Below, one piece after another: positions 1-4,918 of a stretch of 5,324 nt of DNA (positions within the stretch are counted from its first letter, which is position 1; every line of letters begins with the position of its first letter). The DNA is taken from positions 1 through 5,324 of the forward strand of contig CAKOOO010000030.1 of assembly GCA_934098665.1 (NCBI GenBank), given 5' to 3'. The notes beneath the pieces were generated by a model. That model did no database searches, had not been told where the DNA came from, and saw nothing but the letters and a program-made list of their open reading frames with translations. The DNA is from an uncultured Bacilli bacterium (GTDB lineage Bacteria; Bacillota_I; Bacilli_A; RF39; UBA660). Made by a program: the position numbers and the translations under genes.

Positions 1-29
1 TTTTCATTTAGAATTTTTTCGCTTGCCAT
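1..29 (-). CDS. rplJ: Large ribosomal subunit protein L10, first nine codons only
   Basis: Only the 5' end lies in the window; the gene runs off the left edge. The visible reading frame starts MASEKILNE. A strong Shine-Dalgarno AAGGAGG (34-40) precedes the ATG by 4-5 bases. Nine residues are too few to identify a protein alone. The identification rests on position: the gene follows rplA and sits directly behind an L10 leader, where rplJ is found in nearly all Firmicutes. L10 anchors the L7/L12 stalk on the 50S subunit, and the L10(L12)4 complex is the known ligand of this leader. rplL presumably follows outside the window. Context makes the call fairly safe; the protein sequence itself adds little. 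Confidence 0.85.
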
Positions 30-52
30 TTTTCCTCCTTATTTATTTTTAG

Positions 53-74
53 AAAAAACTTCCCATGGGGAAGC
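53..74 (-). terminator. Attenuator (intrinsic terminator) in the rplJ leader
   Basis: Read on the minus strand, CTTCCC (73-68) pairs with GGGAAG (64-59) around a three-base loop, followed directly by six T (58-53). This is a compact intrinsic terminator between the L10 leader and the rplJ start. Its 5' arm, TTCCCC (72-67), can instead pair with GGGGAA (97-92) at the 3' edge of the L10 leader, so the two hairpins exclude each other. That matches the known Bacillus subtilis mechanism, in which L10(L12)4 binding favours termination of rplJL transcription. The pairings are read by eye; no folding energy was computed. Confidence 0.75.
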
Positions 75-93
75 TTTTATTAAAGATAACTTT

Positions 94-150
94 CCCCTCG
101 GTAGGAAATTAAGCCACATGGGCTCCTACTGTCTTTGGCTCTCGTTTTTT
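94..150 (-). promoter_or_regulatory. L10 ribosomal protein leader (autoregulatory RNA)
   Basis: The minus strand shows the conserved L10-leader pattern: CAAAGACAGTAGGAGCC (138-122 region), a short loop, then GGCTTAATTTCCTACCGAGG. AGCC (124-121) pairs with GGCT (115-112) around a five-base loop. GTAGG (129-125) pairs with CCTAC (105-101), leaving TAATTT (111-106) as a one-sided internal loop of kink-turn type. This is the Rfam L10 leader family as I know it. It is bound by L10, usually as L10(L12)4, to repress rplJ-rplL. It begins just after the likely start site of the promoter at 160-188 and is followed by an attenuator hairpin at 53-74. Confidence 0.9.
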
Positions 151-159
151 CTAAATTAC

Positions 160-188
160 ATTATATTATACTTTTAACTAAATGTCAA
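160..188 (-). promoter_or_regulatory. Consensus sigma-A promoter for rplJ
   Basis: A perfect TTGACA (188-183) and a perfect TATAAT (165-160) are separated by exactly 17 bases. A second overlapping TATAAT (170-165) has only a 12-base spacer and is probably not the functional one. Transcription should start near 151-153, exactly where the L10 leader begins. The -35 element lies within the last codons of rplA, just upstream of its stop codon. rplJ can thus be transcribed separately from rplK-rplA. Two full-consensus hexamers at optimal spacing are unlikely by chance even in AT-rich DNA. Confidence 0.85.
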
Positions 189-876
189 AAGTATTTTTAT
201 CTACTTTAATTCCAGGACCCATTGTAGAAGAAATACTTATGTTTTGTACAAAAGTACCTTTTACAGATGTAGGTTTGCTTTTAGAAATAGTAGATACAAC
301 ATATTTTAAATTTTCAACTAATGCTTTATCATCAAATGATGCTTTACCAATAATAGTATGAATATTACCATAACTATCGGTTCTATATTCAACCATACCT
401 TTTTTAATATCATTAATTACAGTATCAACTTTTGGAGTGACAGTTCCAGTTTTAGGATTTGGCATTAAACCTCTTGGCCCTAAAATGTTACCAATTTTTC
501 CAACTTCTGGCATCATTTCTGGTGTAGCAACTATGATATCAAAATCAAACCAATTTTCAGATTTAATTTTATCAATTAAGTCTTTGTCACCAACATAATC
601 AGCACCTAGTTCTTTAGCAACTTTAGCTTGTTCACCTTTTGCAAGTACTAAAATTCTTTTAGATTTTCCACTTCCATTTGGTAAAACAAGTGAACCACGT
701 AACATTTGATCAGCTTTTTTTGGATCAACATTTAATTTAATAGCTACATCAATAGTACTATCAAATTTAGTAACACATGTTTCTTTTGCTAATTTAACTG
801 CATCATTGATATTATATGCTATAGATTTATCAATCTTTTTTGATGCTTCCACATATTTCTTTCCAAATTTTCTCAT
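178..876 (-). CDS. rplA: Large ribosomal subunit protein L1
   Basis: Universal protein of the 50S L1 stalk; it binds 23S rRNA near the E site and helps release deacylated tRNA. The 232-residue length is typical for bacterial L1. Start and family hallmarks are clear: MRKFGKKY at the N terminus, the strand KFDSTIDVAIKLNVD (37-51), MLRGSLVLPNG (58-68) at the first domain boundary, and the signature ILGPRGLMPNPKTGT (131-145). Domain I is residues 1-67 plus about 160-232; domain II is the insert between them. The ATG is preceded by AGGAGGAA at good spacing. It lies 46 bases behind rplK with no terminator seen between, so the two are co-transcribed. L1 is also the classical repressor of the rplK-rplA mRNA, and a candidate target lies upstream of rplK. 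The stop is TAG. Confidence 0.98.
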   Translation of the reverse strand: MRKFGKKYVEASKKIDKSIAYNINDAVKLAKETCVTKFDSTIDVAIKLNVDPKKADQMLRGSLVLPNGSGKSKRILVLAKGEQAKVAKELGADYVGDKDLIDKIKSENWFDFDIIVATPEMMPEVGKIGNILGPRGLMPNPKTGTVTPKVDTVINDIKKGMVEYRTDSYGNIHTIIGKASFDDKALVENLKYVVSTISKSKPTSVKGTFVQNISISSTMGPGIKVDKNTFDI

Positions 877-922
877 TTTTTTCCTCCTAACTGTGGTTTA
901 TTAGCGGATAACTTTATTTAAT

Positions 923-1519
923 TTATTCTTCTGTATTTTCTTCAGATTCTTTTTCATTAATTACTTCAACATTTGATGCATCATGTTCACTTTGTGCTTC
1001 AGCTTCCATTTCTGCTAGTTCAGCATCTCTTTTAGCTCTTTCTGCTTCTTCAGCTTTTGCTTCAGCAGCTTGTTCTGCAAGTTCAGCATCATTTACACCT
1101 TTAATTGCAACACCCATGTTTCTTGCAGTACCCTCAATAATTTTCATTGCACTTTCAACATCATAGGCATTAAGATCAGGTAATTTTGTTTCAGCAATTT
1201 TTCTTAAATCTTCCTTTGAAATAGTAGCAACTATTTCGTTTGCACCTTTACTACTAGCTTTTTGTAATTTAGCAGCCTTCTTAATTAAGAATGCAGCAGG
1301 TGGAGTTTTAAGAACGAAATCAAATGTACGATCATCGTAAATTGAAATTTCGCAAGGAACAACATCACCCATTTTATCACGAGTTGCATCATTAAATTTT
1401 GAACAAAAATCTTGTAAATTAATTCCTGCAGGTCCTAGTACAGTTCCAACTGGTGGAGCTGGTGTAGCCTTTCCTGCATCAAGTTGTAATTTTATTTTTC
1501 TTACGACTTCTTTTGCCAC
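923..1519 (-). CDS. rplK: Large ribosomal subunit protein L11 with acidic C-terminal tail
   Basis: L11 forms, with its 23S rRNA site, the GTPase-associated centre used by elongation factors and by stringent-response RelA. The normal fold is present: N-terminal KIKLQLDAGKATPAPPVG with the proline-rich hinge, VLGPAGINLQDFCSKFND, TPPAAFLIKKAA, and the rRNA-binding end MKIIEGTARNMGVAIKG (125-141). L11 normally ends near residue 141; this one continues to 198 with a highly charged, Ala/Glu-rich, probably helical tail. The start chosen is GTG at 1519 (fMet-AKEVV). A GTG three codons upstream at 1528 lies inside the Shine-Dalgarno AGGAGGTG (1533-1526) and cannot be the start; the spacing from AGGAGG to GTG 1519 is 8 bases. 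The stop is TAA. rplK is followed by rplA; the usual nusG is not upstream, where a divergent Mur ligase lies instead. Confidence 0.97.
   Translation of the reverse strand: MAKEVVRKIKLQLDAGKATPAPPVGTVLGPAGINLQDFCSKFNDATRDKMGDVVPCEISIYDDRTFDFVLKTPPAAFLIKKAAKLQKASSKGANEIVATISKEDLRKIAETKLPDLNAYDVESAMKIIEGTARNMGVAIKGVNDAELAEQAAEAKAEEAERAKRDAELAEMEAEAQSEHDASNVEVINEKESEENTEE
995..1090 (-). repeat. 63-bp-spaced direct repeat in the rplK tail
   Basis: Bases 995-1027 and 1058-1090 are similar at 27 of 33 positions and lie exactly 63 bases apart. The core 1011-1027 versus 1074-1090 matches at 16 of 17. The encoded residues are DAELAEQAAEA (144-154) and DAELAEMEAEA (165-175) of L11. The period of 21 residues equals three heptads, which suggests growth of a helical tail by in-frame duplication. 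The low-complexity Ala/Glu composition makes some similarity expected by convergence. Confidence 0.6.
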
Positions 1520-1533
1520 GAAAAACACCTCCT

Positions 1534-1605
1534 ATAAAATATTATTCATGTAAGTGGTATGGGCATCCGCCTTTTCCCTTCCACTTAAGCAATAACAATT
1601 GCTAC
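1534..1605 (-). promoter_or_regulatory. Structured rplK leader, probable L1 binding site
   Basis: The predicted 5' leader of rplK-rplA contains two hairpins. The first is AGCAAT/ATTGCT (1603-1598 with 1593-1588) around a four-base loop. The second has an outer stem TAAGTGG/CCACTTA (1587-1581 with 1557-1551). Inside it are AAGGG on the 5' side and CCCATA on the 3' side, and an alternative inner stem GGC/GCC. The arrangement GTGG-AAGG ... ATA-CCAC recalls the L1 site of 23S rRNA (helices 76-77), which L1-repressed mRNAs mimic in other bacteria. The structure is directly visible; assigning the ligand L1 is inference from resemblance and gene position. Confidence 0.6.
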
Positions 1606-1610
1606 CAAAG

Positions 1611-1639
1611 ATAATACCATACTTTTACATCATTTACAA
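1611..1639 (-). promoter_or_regulatory. Probable rplK-rplA promoter
   Basis: On the minus strand, TTGTAA (1639-1634) and TATTAT (1616-1611) are 17 bases apart. TGG directly before the -10 gives an extended -10 (TGnTATTAT). Start near 1603-1605 puts the whole two-hairpin leader in the transcript. Position and spacing are right; the -35 matches consensus at 4 of 6. Confidence 0.7.
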
Positions 1640-1649
1640 GCAAAAAAAG

Positions 1650-1678
1650 TTGGTTTTATTAAAATATTATGATATGAT
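1650..1678 (+). promoter_or_regulatory. Probable promoter of the Mur ligase gene, leaderless start
   Basis: TTGGTT (1650-1655), a 17-base spacer and TATGAT (1673-1678), with TGA before the hexamer giving an extended -10. The base seven positions past the -10 is A1685, the first base of the start codon. Back-to-back with the rplK promoter, with ten bases between the two -35 boxes. The -35 matches only the first half of the consensus, so confidence is moderate. Confidence 0.6.
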
Positions 1679-1684
1679 TATTTT

Positions 1685-3148
1685 ATGAAAAAAGAGAAGT
1701 TAATATTTGACATTATAAATTTATTAAAAGATGAGAATTTAATTATGGATTATTCGGTTAAAGAAAATCTTGTAATTGATTTTTTATCATACAATTCAAA
1801 GCATGTTAAAAATAATACATTATTTTTCTGCAAAGGCGAAAATTTTAATGAAAATTATTTAATTCAAGCTGTAAACAAAAATGCAACTGTTTATATTTCT
1901 GAAAAAAAGTACAATGTAAATATTCCCTATATAATAGTTAATGACATAGATAAAGCAATGGCTGTTATAGCAGCTTACTTTTATGATTACGCATATAAAA
2001 ATCTAACTATTATTGGTATAACTGGTACAAAAGGAAAAACAACAACAGTATATTTAATTAAAAACATTTTAAATAAGTATTCAAATAATAAATGTGCTTT
2101 TATTTCCTCAATTGAAAGAAATACTGGTAAAAAAAGTGTTAGTTCGTCTTTAACAACACCTGAAGCTATAGATTTACATTCATATTTTTATGAAGCAGTT
2201 AACAATAATTGTAAGTTTCTTGTAATGGAAGTTTCATCACAAAGTGTAAAAAGAAAAAGAATTTATGGAATAACTTTTAATTATGGATTATTTTTAAATA
2301 TATCAAGTGACCATATAAGTCCAAAAGAACATCCAAGCTATGAAGATTATCTTAAATGTAAAATAAATTTTTTAAAAAAATGTAATACTGTTATATGTAA
2401 TAAGAATACAAACAATTTCGAAGATATAAAAAGCATTATAACAAATAAAATTTTAACTTTTTCATTTACAGGTAATGCAAACACATCGTTTGTTAGTAAA
2501 AAAATTGAAAATGATATAACAAAAATATCTTTAAAAAATAATGATGAAGATATTAAAGTAAGTACTAAATTAATTGGTAATTTTAATATTGAAAATATTT
2601 TAGCGGCTATATCAGTATGTAAAGAAATCGGTGTAGATAATCAAAATATTGAAAAGGGAATTATGGCAACTGATAAAGTGAAAGGCAGAATGAATTATTT
2701 TAAAAATGGTGAGCAATACATAATTGTTGATTATGCTCATAATTATATTAGTTTTAAAACTATATTTGATACTGTTAAAGATAGATTTTCAGATAAAAAA
2801 ATTGTTACAATTTTCGGTGCTCCCGGAGATAAAGCATATAATCGCAGAAAAGAATTAGCTCAAATATCAGATGAAAAAAGTGACTATATCATTTTAACAA
2901 AAGATGATAGTGGTTATGAAAGTCCAAAAGCAATTTGTAATGAAATAGCATCTTATATTAAAAATACTCCATATAAAATAATTATAACAAGGCAAAAAGC
3001 TATTGAATATGCTGTAAATAATTTTAAAGAAAATTATGTTATTTTAATTCTTGGTAAAGGTACTGAAAATCATCAATATAGCAAAGGAAAAAGTGTCTAT
3101 TATCCATCTGATGTAAATGTAGTTACAAATATATTAAAAAAACGTTAA
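1685..3148 (+). CDS. MurE-type Mur ligase, atypical amino-acid specificity motif
   Basis: ATP-dependent amide ligase of the Mur family, closest by motifs to MurE, which adds the third peptide residue to UDP-MurNAc-L-Ala-D-Glu in the cytoplasm. Length (487 residues) and three-domain order are normal: UDP-binding domain 1-105, ATPase domain about 106-330, C-terminal domain about 331-487. Visible motifs: P-loop GTKGKTT (114-120), TTPEA (157-161), MEVSSQS (181-187), NISSDH (205-210), the likely carbamylated Lys226 in YLKCK, NIENILAA (301-308), KGRMNYF (333-339), VDYAHN (348-353), FGAPGDK (377-383), GKGTE (457-461). Where MurE has DNPR (meso-DAP) or DNPA (Lys, staphylococci), this has DDSG (407-410). 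The added residue is therefore unclear; a non-MurE substrate is possible, so I give no symbol. No Shine-Dalgarno precedes the ATG. It stands alone, divergent from rplK, with its own terminator. Confidence 0.85.
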   Translation: MKKEKLIFDIINLLKDENLIMDYSVKENLVIDFLSYNSKHVKNNTLFFCKGENFNENYLIQAVNKNATVYISEKKYNVNIPYIIVNDIDKAMAVIAAYFYDYAYKNLTIIGITGTKGKTTTVYLIKNILNKYSNNKCAFISSIERNTGKKSVSSSLTTPEAIDLHSYFYEAVNNNCKFLVMEVSSQSVKRKRIYGITFNYGLFLNISSDHISPKEHPSYEDYLKCKINFLKKCNTVICNKNTNNFEDIKSIITNKILTFSFTGNANTSFVSKKIENDITKISLKNNDEDIKVSTKLIGNFNIENILAAISVCKEIGVDNQNIEKGIMATDKVKGRMNYFKNGEQYIIVDYAHNYISFKTIFDTVKDRFSDKKIVTIFGAPGDKAYNRRKELAQISDEKSDYIILTKDDSGYESPKAICNEIASYIKNTPYKIIITRQKAIEYAVNNFKENYVILILGKGTENHQYSKGKSVYYPSDVNVVTNILKKR

Positions 3149-3156
3149 TTAATAGT

Positions 3157-3193
3157 AAAAGATTTAAAAATATATTGGTTTAAATCTTTTTTT
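3157..3193 (+). terminator. Terminator of the Mur ligase gene
   Basis: AAAAGATTTAAA (3157-3168) pairs perfectly with TTTAAATCTTTT (3179-3190), loop of ten bases, with a T run through 3193. It starts eight bases after the TAA stop. The stem is AT-rich and thus weaker than usual, but long. The loop and 3' arm also hold the -35 box of the next gene. Confidence 0.75.
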
Positions 3194-3203
3194 ATGATAT
3201 CAT
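3175..3203 (+). promoter_or_regulatory. Possible promoter of the Ig-like protein gene
   Basis: TTGGTT (3175-3180), 17-base spacer, TATCAT (3198-3203), preceded by TGA (extended -10). The layout is nearly identical to the promoter at 1650-1678: the same -35 hexamer and TGATATSAT at the -10. Start would be near 3209-3210, leaving a leader of about 14 bases that contains only the GAAGG ribosome binding site. The AT-rich background makes chance matches possible. Confidence 0.5.
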
Positions 3204-3223
3204 ATAGTAGAAGGTAGATGATT

Positions 3224-4300
3224 ATGGGAAAATTTTTTAATGGAAATGTCAAAAATTCTAAATCAACAATAATTAAAATTGCAATAGTGGGAGTATTTGC
3301 GATACTAATAATAGTAATACTAATCGCAATAAATAACAAAAAAAATCATAAAAAGCCAAGTTTAAGTTTATATAATAAAATTAGTATAAACGTAAATGAT
3401 GAATTACCAAGTACAAAAGATTATTTCGAAGTATTTGAAAATTATGATGAAAATAATGTTAAAATAACATATCCAGATAATTTTGATACATCCTATGTAG
3501 GAACTTATGAGGTAACCGTTACTATTGATGGTAAAGATTATACAACTTATCTAGAAATTATTGATGATGAAGCTCCAGAACTTATTACAAAAGATTATGA
3601 AATAGTTCAAGGAAATAAATATTATGTTGAAGATTTTATAGAAAGTTGTAAAGATAATTCTAATGAACCTTGCACAGTTAAATATTATGATAATTCAAAA
3701 GATCAAGATGGAAATACAATTGATTATTCCAACTATACTGAACCTGGAAATTATTTAATAAAAATTATTGCCAGCGATGAAAATGGTAATACTACTGAAC
3801 CAATAAGTGCTAATTTAAAAATTTTAGACAAAGGTGGTAATAGTACTACTATAGATCCTATTGAGTGTAAATATGGTGATTTAACTATTGATACAAACAT
3901 TTATAATTATCCAATTGGTGTAATTGTGGGTGATGAACAAAATAATTGTGCATTAAATAGAGATTTATGGGATAATAAAGAAGTTCAAAAACCTGTTGAA
4001 GATTTATATAAAAAAGATAATGAAAAATTAAAAAATGATTTTAGCAAAATATATGAAAGTAAATTCCCAAATGGCGCTCAAACTCATATTTACCAAGATT
4101 TTAAAGCTGTTTATAATAAAACAAATACTGGTTTAGTCGGATATTCATTATACATTAAATTATATGCTTATCCAGCAAACGAAAATATAGTATTAAGTAA
4201 TTTAAGTGCTGAAGAATTACAAAAATATTTAATCGCTGAATATTATATAAAATCAGATGGTTCTAGAGAATATATCCAAAATCCATATAACATTAACTAG
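3224..4300 (+). CDS. Membrane-anchored protein with two Ig-like domains
   Basis: Not a protein I can name; a predicted cell-surface protein of 358 residues. A basic N terminus (1-14) is followed by one hydrophobic segment (about 15-36), an uncleaved anchor or signal anchor. Residues about 45-113 form a first beta-rich Ig-like unit ending YVGTYEVTVTIDGKDYT. Residues about 113-202 form a second (DDEAPELI ... PGNYLIKIIASDENGNTT ... LKIL), the pattern of bacterial Ig-like/DUF5011-type domains. Residues about 211-358 are an unrecognised domain with a lysine-rich helix (252-280) and Tyr-rich strands. Four cysteines all lie outside the membrane: C142/C150 and C215/C242, possible disulfides. Start: ATG 3224 has GAAGG (3210-3214) nine bases upstream; an ATG at 3218 is too close to it. 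The stop TAG is inside the terminator stem. Role unknown; adhesion or envelope function is a guess. Confidence 0.8.
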   Translation: MGKFFNGNVKNSKSTIIKIAIVGVFAILIIVILIAINNKKNHKKPSLSLYNKISINVNDELPSTKDYFEVFENYDENNVKITYPDNFDTSYVGTYEVTVTIDGKDYTTYLEIIDDEAPELITKDYEIVQGNKYYVEDFIESCKDNSNEPCTVKYYDNSKDQDGNTIDYSNYTEPGNYLIKIIASDENGNTTEPISANLKILDKGGNSTTIDPIECKYGDLTIDTNIYNYPIGVIVGDEQNNCALNRDLWDNKEVQKPVEDLYKKDNEKLKNDFSKIYESKFPNGAQTHIYQDFKAVYNKTNTGLVGYSLYIKLYAYPANENIVLSNLSAEELQKYLIAEYYIKSDGSREYIQNPYNIN

Positions 4301-4317
4301 CTTATGCTAGTTTTTTT
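4295..4317 (+). terminator. Terminator of the Ig-like protein gene
   Basis: AACTAGC (4295-4301), loop TTAT, GCTAGTT (4306-4312), then T run to 4317. The last coding codon and the TAG stop are part of the stem, so the gene ends inside its terminator. Confidence 0.85.
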
Positions 4318-4318
4318 A

Positions 4319-4348
4319 TAAAAAAAAAAAGACTATTTAGTCCTTTTT
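4319..4348 (-). terminator. Terminator of the thioredoxin-like gene
   Basis: On the minus strand, AAAAAGGACT (4348-4339) pairs with AGTCTTTTTT (4334-4325) with one G-U pair and loop AAAT, followed by more T (to 4320). The stop codon TAG of the gene (4335-4333) lies in the hairpin. A T run also follows the hairpin on the plus strand (4344-4348), so it may work in both directions. It forms a convergent barrier with the neighbouring terminator at 4295-4317. Confidence 0.8.
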
Positions 4349-4872
4349 CTAGATATATAAATATATGTTCCAACTCCGCCAACTATAAGTGCTAAAATAG
4401 CAACTACTATTATAGTATCTTTACTATGATCGCTTTCTTTTGGAGCAAGTGATTTTACTAAGTCAAAATAATCTTCATTATTATATTCATTAACAATTGC
4501 TTTTTTAATATCCTCATCGTATGATGCTTGGTAACCAGGCCATGAATTATTACTTCCAATAACAATATAAGGAACACCATTAACTTTATCTCCGCGTTTT
4601 TCAGCAACGTTATCCATTAATGATTTTAACTCATCGTCAGCATTCCAACTTGCGTCATACACTTCATAAATAGTTAAATTAAAATACTTACCATACTCAT
4701 CCTTAATACTTTTAAAAAATGATTTTGCATGTTCACAATGTGGACACCCATCCTTTGTAAATACGTAAACATTAATTTTTTCTTTTTCATTATTTGTAGT
4801 ATTATTTTCTGTTGCATTAACATTAAAAGTAAGTAAAATAGCACTAAAAATACCTATTAAAAACTTCTTCAT
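4333..4872 (-). CDS. Exported, membrane-anchored thioredoxin-fold protein (CPHC)
   Basis: Probable extracytoplasmic thiol-disulfide oxidoreductase, 179 residues. A signal peptide fits residues 1-20 (basic MKK, hydrophobic core, NVNA before TENN). The thioredoxin fold spans about 32-140: strand INVYVFTKDGCPHC with the redox motif CPHC (43-46), and GVPY with the cis-proline at 101. A second hydrophobic segment (about 153-173) and a basic tail RKRTK form a C-terminal anchor, placing the catalytic domain outside the cell. CPHC is the DsbA-type motif, favouring an oxidant or isomerase over a reductase, but this alone does not decide. The two active-site cysteines are the only cysteines. Shine-Dalgarno AGGAGG sits four bases from the ATG, rather tight. 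It follows a TetR-family gene by 35 bases and may be regulated by it. The exact partner or substrate is unknown. Confidence 0.85.
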   Translation of the reverse strand: MKKFLIGIFSAILLTFNVNATENNTTNNEKEKINVYVFTKDGCPHCEHAKSFFKSIKDEYGKYFNLTIYEVYDASWNADDELKSLMDNVAEKRGDKVNGVPYIVIGSNNSWPGYQASYDEDIKKAIVNEYNNEDYFDLVKSLAPKESDHSKDTIIVVAILALIVGGVGTYIYISRKRTK

Positions 4873-4889
4873 TTTACCTCCTACAAAAT

Positions 4890-4918
4890 AGTATAACTTA
4901 TAATTCTTTATTTAACAA
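4890..4918 (-). promoter_or_regulatory. Possible promoter of the thioredoxin-like gene
   Basis: On the minus strand, TTGTTA (4918-4913, last codons of the TetR gene), 17-base spacer, TATACT (4895-4890). Start would be near 4882-4884, leaving roughly 10-12 leader bases that consist of the ribosome binding site. An 11-base palindrome TATAACTTATA (4892-4902) overlaps the -10. AT-rich background limits certainty; co-transcription from upstream is equally possible. Confidence 0.45.

Noticed and set aside
165..170. First TATAAT (170-165) as the rplJ -10 box
   Set aside because: It would be only 12 bases from the TTGACA; the overlapping TATAAT at 165-160 has the optimal 17.
1520..1528. GTG at 1528 as the rplK start (three extra residues MFF)
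   Set aside because: This GTG is part of the AGGAGGTG ribosome binding site. GTG at 1519 has correct spacing and gives the standard L11 N terminus AKEVV.
3218..3223. ATG at 3218 as the start of the Ig-like gene
   Set aside because: Only three bases separate it from GAAGG; the ATG at 3224 has a nine-base spacing.
3145..3339. Minus-strand open frame of 64 codons
   Set aside because: It lies opposite the terminator and the hydrophobic segment of the Ig-like gene; its Ile/Leu-rich composition is what the antisense of a membrane helix gives. No ribosome binding site supports it.
4295..4348. Inverted repeat cluster between the convergent genes as a mobile-element end or attachment site
   Set aside because: The two hairpins are explained by two ordinary intrinsic terminators with T runs on the proper strands; no flanking duplication or transposase is present.
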